From positions 8,671,339-8,735,338 of the forward strand of contig NC_134515.1 in assembly GCF_027942865.1 (NCBI RefSeq): DNA of 64,000 nt, in the 5' to 3' direction. The DNA comes from Odontesthes bonariensis. Lineage: Eukaryota > Chordata > Actinopteri > Atheriniformes > Atherinopsidae. Shown one piece after another: positions 1 to 13,900 of this stretch; within the stretch, counting starts at the first letter, position 1, and the number at the start of each line of letters is the position of its first letter. The notes under the pieces are model-generated. The model did no database searches. It was given only the letters and a program-made list of their open reading frames with translations, and was not told the origin of the DNA. Position numbers and translations under genes: made by a program.

Positions 1-14
1 AACTATCCCTTTAA
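1..14. mobile_element. End of a TTAA-flanked hairpin element cut by the window edge
   Basis: The first 14 bases, AACTATCCCTTTAA, are identical to the right terminus of the complete hairpin element at 6615-6923, including the TTAA. Confidence 0.6.
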
Positions 15-614
15 CAACAGTTCTTGACATTTTAATGAGCTTCTTCTCTCGTTTAAGTATTTCTTAGTGCCTCGGTTTACTCTCTGCTCTGTGTTCTTGG
101 TTGGTATTTTGTTTGAGCTTTATCTCTTATGGTCTCTTTCTCAGCAGGAATCCCATGTCTGGTGTTACGGTGTTTGTTGTCCTCTCTTTTGTCCTCTCAA
201 CCCCCAGCCGGTCGAGGCGGACGGCCGCTCCTGCGTCTGGTTCTGAGTTTTTTTCTTTCCACCATCACCTCGAGCATGTCAGATTGGATCCAAGAGAAGT
301 TTTGATGCAATCTGTTGGTCTAATTTTGGACTTAATCAATTGATTTTGATTTGATTATAAAGAATTCTAATTATCCTGAACTGGACTTTATCTTTGATGT
401 ACCCATTTCCAATTAGTTTGCCGCTTTATAAATAAAACGAGTTTAACTCAAACTGTTACCAAAGTAGAACAGATGAAATTATGAGTGAGGCTAAAGAAGA
501 AAAGTTGAAAACACTGTCAGATGGGTTTCAATCCAGTGAAGAAGAAGCAGCGTCCTAACACCATCCGCCACCACTTCAACTGCTTGTAAAGGAGTAAATG
601 AACTATGTGCAGCA

Positions 615-1560
615 GTGTGTTGTTATTTAATTCAATTCAGTTTATCTATAAAGTGCTAAAATCACAACAAATGTCATCTCAAAGCACTTCAATGATAACG
701 TCCAATTCAAGCCAATTAGAATAATCAATCAGTCCAATTAATTAAATTAAAAAATAGTCCAATTCATACATACAAAGCCAATTAATAAAACAATTTCCTA
801 GCAAAGGAAACCAACAGATTGCACCAAAACGTCTCTTCAGTCCAATAAGTCAGATATTTTTTATTCTGTTTTTATTTCTTTTATATTTTATTCTACTTCA
901 TATTTCTACCGTTTTACTGTCTTCTGTTTCTCGGAGCCTTGCAACTAAATCTCTAAACTAAATCTGTGTTTTTGAATGACATTAAAGTCTTTCTACGTCT
1001 AAGTCTAAGTCTCTAATGTCATATGAGGAAATAAAAGTGGGAAAAAAGAGAGCAAAGTGAGGAAAGGTGTGACAGATGAGCCCCCCAGCAGTCTGGGCCT
1101 ATAGCAGCTTAACTATGGGATGTTTCAGGGTCACCTGAGCCATCCCTAACTATAAGCTTTATCAAAAAGGAAAGTTTTAAGCCTGGTCTTAAAGATAGAG
1201 AAGGTGTCTGCTTCCTGAACCCAAACTGGTTCCACAGAGAGGGGCCTGATAACTGAAGGCTCTGCCTCCCATTCTGCTTTCAGAAACTCTGGGAAACACA
1301 AGTAAACCTGCAGGCTGAGAGCAAAGTGCTCTGTTGGGAAAATATCTAACTGTGAGATCTTTAAGGTATGATGGAGCTCGGTCATTAAGAGCTTTATATG
1401 TGAGGAGAAGAAGTTTAAATTCTATTCTACCAACGAAGAGAAGCTAAAACTGGATAAATATGATCTCTGCTGTTAGTTCTGGATTATTTTGGATCAGCTG
1501 GAGGCTTTTCAGAGAATTTGTGGGACATCCCAATAATAAAGAATTATCAAATGCATGAAC
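615..1560 (-). repeat. Dispersed teleost repeat, possible LINE 3' region
   Basis: The stretch contains phrases I recognise as widely repeated in fish genomes: a segment about 635-700 with the CTCAAAGCACTT motif, and another about 1240-1520. One minus-strand frame, 1146-1385, ends with SIFKTRLKTFLF, matching the C-terminal peptide of LINE proteins and resembling the 51-kb LINE tail. No intact gene. Confidence 0.5.
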
Positions 1561-2690
1561 TTGTTATGTAGCAAGATGTTGATCATCATCACATGTGGAA
1601 GCTGAACATAGACAAAGGGAAATCAGAGTAGTCGTTGTACAATTTTTTAGCCTCTTTTGTGAAACTGCAACGTTTAGACTGAGTCAGACAAACAGTTAAA
1701 GTTCCGTGAACTCTGCAATCAGCAACAAGTTGGAAATCCACTTATTTTACCTCACAAGTGTAGTTTGTTCCTTCTTGAAGGCCATTCATCTGATAGCTGT
1801 GGTGAGTTTTGTTATTGGAGGAATTCTAAGGAAACAACAATGGTTGTTAATACAATTATTCTCATGCTACAATGCTGACTTGTAGTCAGGGGAAGGGTAA
1901 CTCTGATGGTGTTGGGGGGGCGTTTATACTCGACAGTAGGTATTTTCTCTCGGACTGAACTTCAATTTGATGTGAAACACTACAGAGCACTAAGACAGTG
2001 CCCTCCACAATGTCTGGGAAAAAGCCACATTTTTATTTGAGTTCCCCGGCTGCTCCTCAGAGTAAAAATCTAAACTCAGACGTGATTAAAGTGCATTTTC
2101 CACACTTTAACTTAAAGTCATTTCCGTACAGTTCAGTTCCATCGTGTAGAAATTACAACACTTTTTATGGGGGCTGGGACTTGACGCGTTAATTACAATT
2201 AATTTATTACAGAAAAAATAACACGTTTAATCTAACACACCTTTCTCAGTTCCCTAATTTCTGGCAAACACTGCAGCGCACACTCCAGCCCGATAGGTGA
2301 TGGTAATTGCTTGGCTTGTTGGGCGGAAAGTTTCATTGTTTTTAAAGACTTCCTGATGGCAGCACTTCAAGCCTACGGTGCCACCTCATGTTGCTGCGAG
2401 CACAGACACCAGAGCTAACTTTAGCCACGACAATCCTGGTACAGGCAAACGGTTTAGCCAGCCAGCAATAGACCAGATGACGGGGTAAAAAGAGCCAAAA
2501 TAAGTAAGTCTACGTCTGACAAACTAACAAAGTCTCTGGCGAAATAAATTGCAGTGGACTGTAGATAACTTTAGGTGGTAGAAATGGCAATTTTATTCAT
2601 CTATTTGTAATAAAGGCTCAAACAATAACTGGAATGTGATGAAAAAGATACCAGAATTAGCATTTATTCAATATTAACAAGCCTTAAAGG
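1561..2690. other. Non-coding stretch, nothing recognised
   Basis: Presumed il17rd intron. No exon-like frame, no clear repeat ends; a G-run at 1,912-1,920 only. Confidence 0.4.
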
Positions 2691-2945
2691 GGAAGTTCGA
2701 TTTTTTTTTTTTTTAACCTGGACCTTATTTCTGGCATGAAATACGTTCATCTAATCGCGATAACAGTTTGGTGAAAGACAACGTCCTTCGGGAGATATTT
2801 AGATCATTTGAGATCCGCGTATCTCCATATAACGGGAGCGAACAGGGCAGAGACAATACAGCCAGTATGTCAAAAGACTTTATCGGTGAGTAAATGAACA
2901 TATTTTATGCCAGAAATAAGGTCCAGGTTTAAAAAAACCCAATTG
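2690..2945. mobile_element. Short inverted-repeat (hairpin) element
   Basis: The arms 2715-2741 and 2901-2929 are near-perfect reverse complements, both carrying CTGGACCTTATTTCTGGCAT. They lie about 160 bases apart, next to a T-run and an A-run. It looks like a miniature inverted-repeat transposable element. Confidence 0.6.
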
Positions 2946-3559
2946 TTGTAAGTTATTTCTGGTCATTGTTATTCTCGTTAGTCTTCATTTTGTACCTTTA
3001 TTGTAGAACATCTTTCAACAGAACTAAGTCTGATATAATTTACTGATATATAATTTCATCTGTTTTCATTCTAGCCTCTGGTTACATTCTGAGTCATGAG
3101 CTTGTACAAAGTCATTGGTTCTTGTATTGCTGTAAGCATCAGTTTTGTCCGTTGGTTTGTAGTAATCATCCCGGTTAATTGATACATTTCTATATTGTCA
3201 GAAACTAACTGTCTTATCAGATTTAGGCCGGTGTGTGTCATTATTGATGTTAATTTAAACAAACTCTTTCCATTGTTATAAATCAAAGGGAGAAATTAAC
3301 CCAAAAGATAATTCCATTTTTTTTGTTTTTTGCAACTTCTCAATAAGAGTTTGGGATATCATATAAGCTTAGGTATTTTTGGGTTGTACTACTAGTTAGC
3401 CAAAAAACTGCCACAGGTACTGGCACACTTATCTTCATTGATGATGGAGCTGCTGATGGCAGCTGCACAATGAATCCTGAGGTGGATAGAAACATCTGAT
3501 CTGCTCAGGTTATAGTAAATGTCTCCAACCTCATTAGACGGCGCTTCCTCCTGCAACAA

Positions 3560-4190
3560 GAGATTAGCCACTGTAGGAACCTTTGGCAGTTCCTATAACC
3601 TTTTCAGGAACGGGGACGTTTTTTCCTGCATTCGCACATACAGGAACTCTGGACCACGGCCCTCAGTTCCTGGAACCATCTTAGCTCCTTCTCCGAGGCT
3701 GGGTCTGTTCTGGTTTCCATAGGAACACATCTGACGGAGGTGTTTGGTGGTCGGTAGCTCCGCCCCTTGTCATGTTGTCACGGCTTAAATGTTTCCTCAT
3801 ACGACACGGACACAACCGGTGCGTGTTTAATAAGTTAAACTCACAGAAGTATGGCCTGCGCTCCATCCTTCGTCTCCTGACTCTCTCTGTGAGCTCTTCC
3901 AGCCTCCATGTTAGACGCCTGATGTGATCGTCCATGATTAATATCACCATCATGCAGACCATCAACACGGTGGCCTCCCCGCTCTCCATATTAGCTTCTT
4001 GGTGGTGTTTTTTTCTTCTCTCCTTACTCTTCGCGTGTTTTGTTTTGTTGTTGAGTGTGGCGCTAAAGTAACACGTCGCTGTCGCATACGGTTGCATCGC
4101 ATCAGTCTCTATCAGGTCCTGACTCATGTGCGAATGCAGACTGAAACAGTTTCCACTGGGGAAGGGCAGTTATCAGAATGAAATTCGACG
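3560..4190 (-). mobile_element. Possible Harbinger-like transposon fragment
   Basis: A 148-codon minus frame (4127-3681) has an internal MESGEATVLMVCMMVILIM start followed by an Arg-rich stretch, the look of the small accessory protein of fish Harbinger elements. GGAACCTTTGGCAGTTCC-like palindromic sequence lies near 3577. No second terminus was identified. Confidence 0.3.
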
Positions 4191-4781
4191 AAGACCGTTC
4201 TTAGAATGGCTCTGTCCAAATGCGGCTAATGATCCCAAACATCCTGCTGAGCCTGCAACACCAGAGTTTATCACCTGATTTACATGTCTTCTATATGCGG
4301 AAGAAGAAACTTAAAGGGACAAGCCCCCGGAACAAGCAGGAGTTGAGTGGTTGCGGTAAAGGCTTGGGAAGATACTCAGCACCTGGTGATGTCATCAACC
4401 GCTGACTTCCAGCAGTTGTTGTGTGTAAAGGATATGTAACAAAGTACTAAACATGGCTGCTTGGTCCCAAACTTTATGGAGCCCTGAAACGAGGGGGACT
4501 GTGTATAAAAAGTGTTGGAATTTCTACACGGTGGAGCTGAAATGTATGAGAGGGGGACTCAAACGATATGAGACAAATATAGAACACACTGGAACCAGTT
4601 CTCAGAGAACGCCTTTAGTTATTTCACCAGCTTCCTGTTTTTACCACATTTGGCCACAGAGAGCTCAGTAAAAGTAGCTCTCGACAGCATGAGAACTCAT
4701 AAGCATGAAACAAATTAAGCATGATCGTTAACAGAATAAAAACACGGCTAAATACTGAGAACAGAGGAGGAAACCACTCAC

Positions 4782-4927
4782 GGGTGTGATGTCCGTGTAT
4801 CTCTTCATGCCGTTTGCGTAACACAGTGAGAAGTAACTTCTGATGCCCAGTTTTGGAGGGGCCAGGTTAAAGGTCACAGTGATGACGGTGCCTTTCTGAT
4901 GGACCTCAATATGTTTTGGGTACCAGT
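4782..4927 (-). CDS. il17rd: il17rd coding exon 7 (last in window)
   Basis: Residues 212-260, DWYPKHIEVHQKGTVITVTF and on to YTDITP. This is the second fibronectin-like part of the ectodomain. The acceptor is GGTTGTAG, the donor CCC|GTGAGT; 146 nt, ending in phase 0. Confidence 0.9.
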
Positions 4928-7900
4928 CTACAACCGAAGCACAAGAGACTCACAGATGTAAAGTCGATCTTCAGAAGGGGCATTTAAGTGATATGGATTA
5001 AATTCAGGAACTTTAGAAGTTTCTCTCACCGTGTTTGCACTGCTCGAGACCGTTCTTCTCTGCACACGCTGCAAGACGGTAACGAACATGGAGTTATAAA
5101 GTGTCTACATTGCTCTGGATTGTAAAAATGAATGAAGAAAAGTACAACATTTAGACAGCAGCCAAGAGATGACATGTCAGAACGAATACAGAGTCACAGG
5201 CCATCAGACAGAATGATTAAACCTCTCATGTCACCCTGAAGCTAGAAAAAACATTCTCCCTAACAGATAATAACAAACAGAGAGTCTTACAGCGAGTGGA
5301 GAAGATCTTGCTGTGGTAGAACTTTTCCCACTCCTCCGGAACTGGCAAAGCCATGACTGTAACAGCGTACTGGGATCCCAGGGAGAGGCCGGGGAATGGG
5401 TCTGACTTGTACACCTGCAGAACGCAGCAATCATGACCTCGGTTTTTATACGTGCATAGGTTTAACAGATAAGGAAATATTCTACTTGTAGATTTAAATA
5501 TAGCAAATATACCAAATATTGACTGTTAAGGTGGTTAGAATTGACTGAAAATCAGTGGCAACAGCTCTTATAGAGGGATTAATTCTCCTGGACCATTTGA
5601 GTCTACTGTAGTTGAGCGTATAAGAATGAAAATGTATCTCCTGCTTTCTTTCTCTGACATGGCTCGAACCTAAGGTGATGTTCGCTCTTTGTTTCCCAGG
5701 TTGATCAATCATAAATGTATTCATGTAGAGCAGACAAGTCTCTCTTTATCATTACCTTAATCTGGATCACTAGAAAAAACAAAGAAAGGTCAGAAAAAAG
5801 GGCCGTACTTGTGTAACATTCACACCCTGATGGATACATCTTCCTCCTGAGCTACAGCCTACGTGATTTCCCAAAAACATGAAGACAACAATGACGCATT
5901 TCTTTAATATTTCACACAGAATTATTTCATAGTTTCCATAACTCGACGGTGCCCCAAACAGACGTTTCTGCCCCCTGCTCGGTCAGTACTTTGTATAAGC
6001 CTCAGGCAGGTCACACAGCTTGTAGATATTTTTGTAGAAGCTATGATTGTTTCAGTTCTTGGCTTCTTGTTCTGATTTTTGACTCGTCTCAGTCAGTTTA
6101 TCTTCCTAAGGTCTTTCATTCTCTTCCTTTTTCAGCTCCTTTTTCCCCCAGAGATAAAGGCATTCCATTAGTTGCTGGTGTTTGACTAAATCAAGTCCTG
6201 TCTCTTATGTTGAAATGTTCCCAGCATGGTTTTCTGCAACTCAAACTAAATGATGACTAATCAACGTCCCTGCAGAGTAGCTGCTTTTGTTTTCTCTCCA
6301 AACTTCTTTGCTTTGCACCAGCAGGTTTTGTGTTCAGGGTGCATTTCTTTTTACTCGTGTTTTTGGGGCGGTCTCACAGCAGAACAATGCACCACTTTTC
6401 TGCAGTCAAACAGGTTCATAATTACCTCTCCAGCAAACCTAAAATCAGCTCTTAGGGGGTATCTTTATCTTTTTAATTACAGTCTTGTGTGAGGAAACAT
6501 TTAGTTGTGCAATAGATGTTGTCACTAATACGTCGCTAAAATTTGTGATCACACTAAGGGAATATCAATGGAAACTTAATTAAGATCAACTCACGGCTCA
6601 AAAGACGATTTATCTTTAAAGGGATAGTTCGCCTCTTTTGACATGAAGCTGTATGACATCCCATATTAGCAATATCATTTATGAACATTGACTTACCCCC
6701 TGCTGCGTCCTGTGAGCCGAGTTCCAGCCTCGTTTTGGAGTTGACGAAGGTAGTCCGACTAGTTGGCTGGGGTTTAAAAAATAAAGCATTTTGCCAACGC
6801 CAAAACGAGGCTGGAACTCGGCTCACAGGACGCAGCGGGGGGTAAGTCAATGTTCATAAATGATGTTGCTAGTATGGTATGTCATACAGCTTCATGTCAA
6901 AAGAGGCGAACTATCCCTTTAAACCTTTAAATTGTTCTGTGGCTGCACTGTGAGTATTTCTGATGTGTAAATCCAATTAACCCAAGCTTCTATTGTGTAA
7001 CATGAGTTAGCAGCATACCACACAGATGACAAAGTGAAGATCAAAGCAAGCGCCGCCCTTCCTACCATTTCAGCATGTGAGGTCGAGAGGGAAACATTAC
7101 GATGAAAGAGGAAGAGCTGACAAGCAGTACTGGAACCACCCAGTGCCTGGAGGGACACCTGAAATCCTCGCAGGAAGGCGATGCCTGCAAACGCAAGAAA
7201 GAAACAGTCAAGAGTTTCATATAATCCGTAAACCAAATTGCGTTCTGTCAAATATACCGTCTATGTGCGCTGCATGTGGTGCTCTGGATCAAAGAGTGAT
7301 CAACATCAAAGCTTGTTTCACTTTCTCCTGCTGTGCCTCAGTCATTCTGTCTGTCATACATACTGCTTTTATAATGAACTGCAGGACTGTTTCCCTTCAT
7401 ATTCATTTACAGAGTCTCAAAAACAATTAGACTCTTGAGCTGAGTCTAGTTAATTTGAATTTATTCAACTTTTCCATGTTTAATCCAGAAACAGTTCAGA
7501 TCAGGGTGGAGTCGACGTTTTAGGGCTGCAGCTGTGGCCTGTAGATATGTGGATGATAAATATACATGCCGAGACCTGTTAGATGTACGGGTCATTATGC
7601 AGTTTTTTAAAAGCCTAAATCATTGGTTAAAGTTTTGAAATGTCTTTCCTGTCCGTATGACTATTTAAATCTAAGTGATTCCCTTCTACTGTGAGTAAAA
7701 ACAGACAATCAGGAAACAATCAGCATGTCCAGAGACACAGACTTTCAAACTGTACGTGACCCTCTTCCATCAAAAGCGAATTTACAGTCCGTACATGCTC
7801 CACCAGTCCTGTGGAGCGACATTATAAAACAGACCGCTTCACAGAAGAAGATAAAAGTTGGTAACCACAGCAAAGATAAAAATGTAAAGAGTTATAAAGC

Positions 7901-10900
7901 TGTCTGATTTCAGGTGACAGGCAGCTGAAGCTGTTTTGGTCTGTGGGGTAATAAGTCAAACGGAAAAAGGGAAATAATGAGCTAAAAGGGCACACGTCCA
8001 TCTACTGCAGTGGAGTCAGACGTCCTTCAGGCATGCGAACAAGCAGCTCAACTTAACGTTGAACGTAAACTAAATGATTTGAACTCATGAAGACCCAAAG
8101 CTTTCCAAAAACCTGAGCAATGTTTTTCTGAAGATTTGAGAGGATAGTCACTTCGTACTGAAACGGTTTCTCCTCAGATTCTGAGGAAACTCTTGAAACT
8201 TTTGAGAAGCAAAAAGACTACCTGTTGAAAGTGGCATGCTTTCTTAATGTTACCGTTGTCTTATTTTTAGATGATAAAACATGACAAATATTTTCAGAAG
8301 GAGATATTTCTGGACTGTTTTGTCTATTTCTTATTCACGGTTCATGTATACGGCATGTTTCCTGTGAGGAGGCTGGGATGAGGCAGTCATTAATCCAGGT
8401 ACGTTATATTTGTAAAGTTGTAAAGCAAGACAGGATGTTTTCCTAACCATTCCAACCATGTCATTTTTATTCTTAACCCTGACCAACTCAGCTTTAATAC
8501 TTCATCTTAAACAAGTAAGTGAGCAAACAACAAATACAACATTTAACTTAAAAGTTACTCAAAGGCAACAAATGCAAACGGGACATTTCAAAGTGACTTG
8601 AAGACAGCAGCGATAAGGATGTTGTGTAACACCGTCTTCCACCATCCCCTCCAACCTCCAAATATTTACTTTGGGGCTTTTTGAATGTGATGCAATGCTC
8701 AAAATGTGAGTATTTAACAAAATGTTGTGACATTGTTACTCTGTGGAGTTGTTATCATGCTCAGTAGCCCAAAATAACAGCGAAAATTGTGTCTGTTGAC
8801 ACAAATAAACAGAAGTTCACACAACTTCAACACATTTTGCTCTGAGACTGTGTTGGGAAAGTAGGTTTGTACTTTCTGAAATAAGCTAAATGAAAAACTG
8901 GAGATCTATTCAACACTAACAACAACACAGAGTACGTTCCACTCCTCCGTTCTTCACCCTTTATATTGAATATGGGACAAAATGTATTCCTATCCACACT
9001 TGTTTTAGTTATTTTAACTTTTTGCTTTTAAGATTCTGCGAAGCACTTTGTGCTCCACCCAGTCGGATTGATTGGTTGTTGCAGCATGAATCCTGCGGAA
9101 CAAAAGTGAGGACTATAAATTTTTCCAGCTGTAAATTAGACGAGGTCAACTGTAGTCTCATGACAAAACAACTAAACTTCATCTGATTTCTCCAGCACAT
9201 CTGCATTCCTGTGGAATTATTGGCAACTACACAATGAAATGACCACATTTCGCTGCTTTTCCCGCAAAATGTTGGGAGGCTCTACTGGCATTTTAGCTTG
9301 AAAATGACTCAATTACTGTTATCAGAGAGGAACTGCAGCTCCGAGGAAGAGTTTGAGGAAAAATACTGATGACCTAAGTCGAAGAGAGTCGACTGAAAGT
9401 CCGGGTCATAAACAGAGGAGACCCTTTAGCACCTGCCCCTCCGTTTAAAAACACAGTGATCCGATTATTGGTCGTGAGCTTGTTAATCTTCCATATTTGC
9501 TGCTGCATGACAGGTTAAGACAAATATCTACATCCAATTACACATTTTATAACATTACTTCCCCCCCTGCTAATTCAGATAATTCAATACATCCACACAC
9601 AGGCAGAAAAGGAAGTTTGGAGGCAGGATCATATGTAGGATAGATAACACATGTAGTTTATCTGTTAAAATGCAGCTGCGGGCTGAGTTATGTGACAAAA
9701 AGGGAATTAAAGATGAAGATTTCCATACACAAGAGTAGTACTTCATTACTTGACGCTTAATTTTAGCTCGACATGGGGTTTAAAGTCTACGATTTAGGGT
9801 TATCGAGCGGTTATTTTCATTTTGTTCTGCTTCAACACGTTGTCATCTGATGTTTTGAACGTTGGACTTTAGACCGTGTTTTTCTGATGTCATGCACATG
9901 CAATCTCATCATTGCTTTTCTGGTGACCTGCCAACTTGAACATGTCTCAATGATGATATTAACCTGTAATGTGAGTTAGCTGTTTGTTAATTACCTGTGA
10001 GTCACTGGGTTACTCCCATTAATGGATCACATGCACTGACAAAAGTCAGAGGCTGAAATACATCTGTTTTTGTTCTTGTGTTAAAGACAGTGGTATTTTC
10101 AAAGACTTGGAACAAATACCAACATCTTGCTTTGTTTGAATCTATATTTAAATGGTAAAATCACAAAGGACCTTTCGTATTTACTTTTAGTGTCCTCACT
10201 GACCAGATTTATTCATTTAGACAGCAAAGGCAAAGGAAGGCAGAAAGGTTTATATAACATACAAGAAACAGCTTTCTGGAGGATCCAACAATCTGCAGAT
10301 CAACTGGTGCAGATGTCAGGATGCAGAGGGAAAGAACAGCTTTTACATCAGTGCCATTGGTGTACAAAACAAGGCCTCTAGATGCACTACTCACTTTAGC
10401 ACCTTGAATTTCATGCCCTATGTATGTATATATATATATATATATATTCAATATGTTATAATCAAAATACCTGGATAACTAATATATGTATATATATATA
10501 TATATATGCTCTAATTGCACTTTAGTTGCAAAACAACCTTCTCTTGTCTATTTAATTTTAGTCTCCTTTTAGTCATCCTAAGTCTCTTCTCTTCTTGTTA
10601 TTTTCTAAGTCTTCTTCCTCTATTTATTTGATCTAAATGCAATGTTTTGGACTGCTGTGAATATTTCCTTTTTCCTTTCTTTACAATGACAGTAAAGAAG
10701 TCTGATCTGAGGATGGGTTTTCATCCGAATCTTTCCAGGCAAGGACAGAGCTCTGCTCACGATTTTGTGATAAATTACATCAGAGATTCATTAATAAGTT
10801 TTTATAAAATGCTTTTGATTTTTCATCATGTGCGGAGCAGAGTGTTATGAGGAAGGAAGGAACCGCTGATGGATCACTTTTGAGCTCTCAGGCAGCACTG

Positions 10901-13900
10901 CATGACAAACAGTCAGAGCAGTGATATTACTAAAGCCACATGGGCTCAGGAGGACCTCTGAAATCCATTTTCACGCAACACAGCCGGCCACGTTTAACCT
11001 GAAACTGTGTTACAGAAGGAGGAAGCCACATATCAGCTCAGTTCTCTGGAAACAAGCTCATCTCAGATGGACAGAAAGACAGAGAACACGGGTTCTGTTG
11101 TCAGATGAGTCCATGTTTCAACCGATGTCTGTTTCTACAAAGATGAGAAAAACCATCCAGGCTGTGATCAGAGGAAGCTGCTAAAGCCAGTGTCTGCGTT
11201 GGGATGGGTGCATCAGTGTCCATGGCATGGATGACTTCATATGTGTGAAGGTACCGTTGATTTGAATTTTGAAGAGACATATGCTGCCATCAAGGTGACG
11301 ATTCTGCAGGACTTCCAACAGCGTGGCTTCATCGAGAGTGTGCGCAGATCTGTCTCTTATCAAAAAGGATCATGAAGAGGAGAATCATGCAATAAAAACC
11401 ACGGACTGTTGAGCAGCTGGAATCTTGGATTCAGCAAGAATGGACACAGATTCCTCTGAAAAACTCCAGCTCAGTTCCCCAGAAGTTATAAGGTGTCATA
11501 AAAAAGAAAGTTGATGTCTCTTCCAGCTTCTAGATGTGTTGGTGGCATGGAGATATGTTTATATTCTGGTGTGTGTCAGTGAATTTGTGTCAGATAAATA
11601 CATCTCCAAAGAAATTAACAAGTTTTTGTTGCATTGGAGCTCATTTCCCAACTTTTCTGGATTTAGGGGGTTGAAACACCTTACTGTCAGCTGATAAAGA
11701 GAACCGTGGTTTCTCTTTTTGACTCGTTTGATTGTTCATTCATGAATAATATACAGCACAGGGACTAAAGCTGTGATTAATTGTGCAATGCTGTATCGTG
11801 TAATAAATCTTTGTTCTTTTCTTACTGGTTTAGCATCTGTTCCTTTAATTATTTAAATGTGTTTTCTCTCACTGCACCATTTTTACATGCTGGATTAATA
11901 CTGAGAGAAACTCAACAATTACCAATAGAGAATAGGTTATTGAAAAGAAATCTCTGGTCGAACCAGGATCAGGGCGACTCTGAACAAAGTAAACAAACTC
12001 CTACGTCCTGGATGGTCTTTTAAGAAATGTCTTTCGACAGGTGTGTGCTAAGCTGGCACCAACAACATACCGTAATAACTTGGCTTCCATGACACAACAA
12101 TGGTTTCAGATTCAGGGCTTGTGTCAGGAACAAACTCGACCATTACATCATTTGGAGCTTGGATGTAGTGCTGACAGATGTTTGGATCTTCATCTCCTAG
12201 CAGCTCAAAACATGGCCACGGGATACAGCCTGAGGATGAATTAAATGAACGTCAAAGTACAAAAGTATGCAAATGGATAAATAAATACATTTAGATGATG
12301 ATAAATGCTACTAAAAGTAAATAAAAGGTTAAGTTTAGCAAAATTAATCACACAAAATCTGAACTTTGCTCTTACTTTGTCCTGAAGTTCTAAATTTAAT
12401 TTGTTATTTTACTTGGGGCATATTTAATTTCCTTCTTTGTTTATTTGTTACTTTTATATTTATTCAATTTGCATAATGAAGCGGACGGAGACAGAAAAAG
12501 CAAAGGGGACATCTATAAATTAAATGAATAACAAGCGTTAGATTGAAAAATGGACGGCGGAATTAAAATAAAATGAAGAAATAAATCATTTGCAGGGAAT
12601 AAATAGGTCAATATGAATTAAAGGAACTAAATACAGAAATAAATAGTAACTCATAAACAAAGAAAGAAATTAAATATATTCCAAATAAAACAACAAATAA
12701 ATTTAAAAACTAAGTGGCAAAGTAAATAAACATAAAATTTAACACCAGTTTAAATGAATAGCTGAAAACTAAAGCAGAAAACTGGATTTCTTTCATATTT
12801 TATTTGATTATTTTTGCAAAACCCAATCTTTTACTTAATTCACCCTCATTTTTAATCATGAAAACTTTTTTTTTTTTTAGCCAGTTATATATTTTTGCAT
12901 TTATTTCAGAATATGGCTTGGGCCCGTTAAATTGATTTAAATTTATGAGAAAGGAAAAGGGGATTTAAGGAGGACCAGTCAACATGCTCTGAGACATATT
13001 TTTTAACATATTACTTAATTAACACCATGTAAACTGCAGTCAAGAGCTCATTGGGGTACCAGCTCTGTAAAGCACAGATTTAAGGCTCGAGTTGAGCAAA
13101 ATCTGTGGAAATAAAATATGTTTGAGTTAAGTTGAAGTTAATTCTGTTTGGATGTAATGAGTCACACAGAGTGAGAACCTGTGGGTGGGCCAGTGCAGCC
13201 TGTGTTAATCCAACTTACTTCCAAACAAAGGAATGGTGTTAAAACCCAGGGCTTTCTTGACATCATCTCTGGCTACTCTGCAGTATTCGCATGCTCGCCC
13301 TCCCTGAAGAGGAAAAAAGTAATAATGAATGACGACATTATTGTAAACATGAACTCGAGTCATGAGAACATTTAAAGAAACTCGTTGTTAAACAGACCAA
13401 ACAGAGACATTTTAAATTACTATTCTTGTATTTATAGATTTGCTCCCTGTTCAAAATGTTGGGTGAGTGGTGGGGAACGCCTGATGCATTGTGGGTAAAA
13501 TTCTGACCCCCTGTTAGCTATCAGCCATGAGGCCGTAAAAATAGCACAGACACGGTGAAAGTTACAACACATAAAACAAAGCAATGGGTCACAAATGAAA
13601 CTGTGCTTTGCCAAGTCAGTTTAGTAAATACGGACCGAAGTATTATTATTATTGTTAGTTTATTAAACCAAAAGGGTGAAGGTTGAAGCAGACGCTTATA
13701 TAACACCAACCGATAATACATACAAAAGGAAAATCAACACATATGGAAATTTAAATCAAACTCATAATTTACAAAAAAAGACAAACAACCCATTCAACAG
13801 CTCAAGAGTATTTACCACAACTTCATTCATATCAATCATAGTACAGGATAATCTTAGAATCTCTGTACATTTTATGTATATGATCATTTATTATCATCAG

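Noticed and set aside
5964..5984. CTCF-like word (reverse of CTGCCCCCTGCTCGG)
   Set aside because: It lacks the CCA part of the core, so the match is too weak to list.
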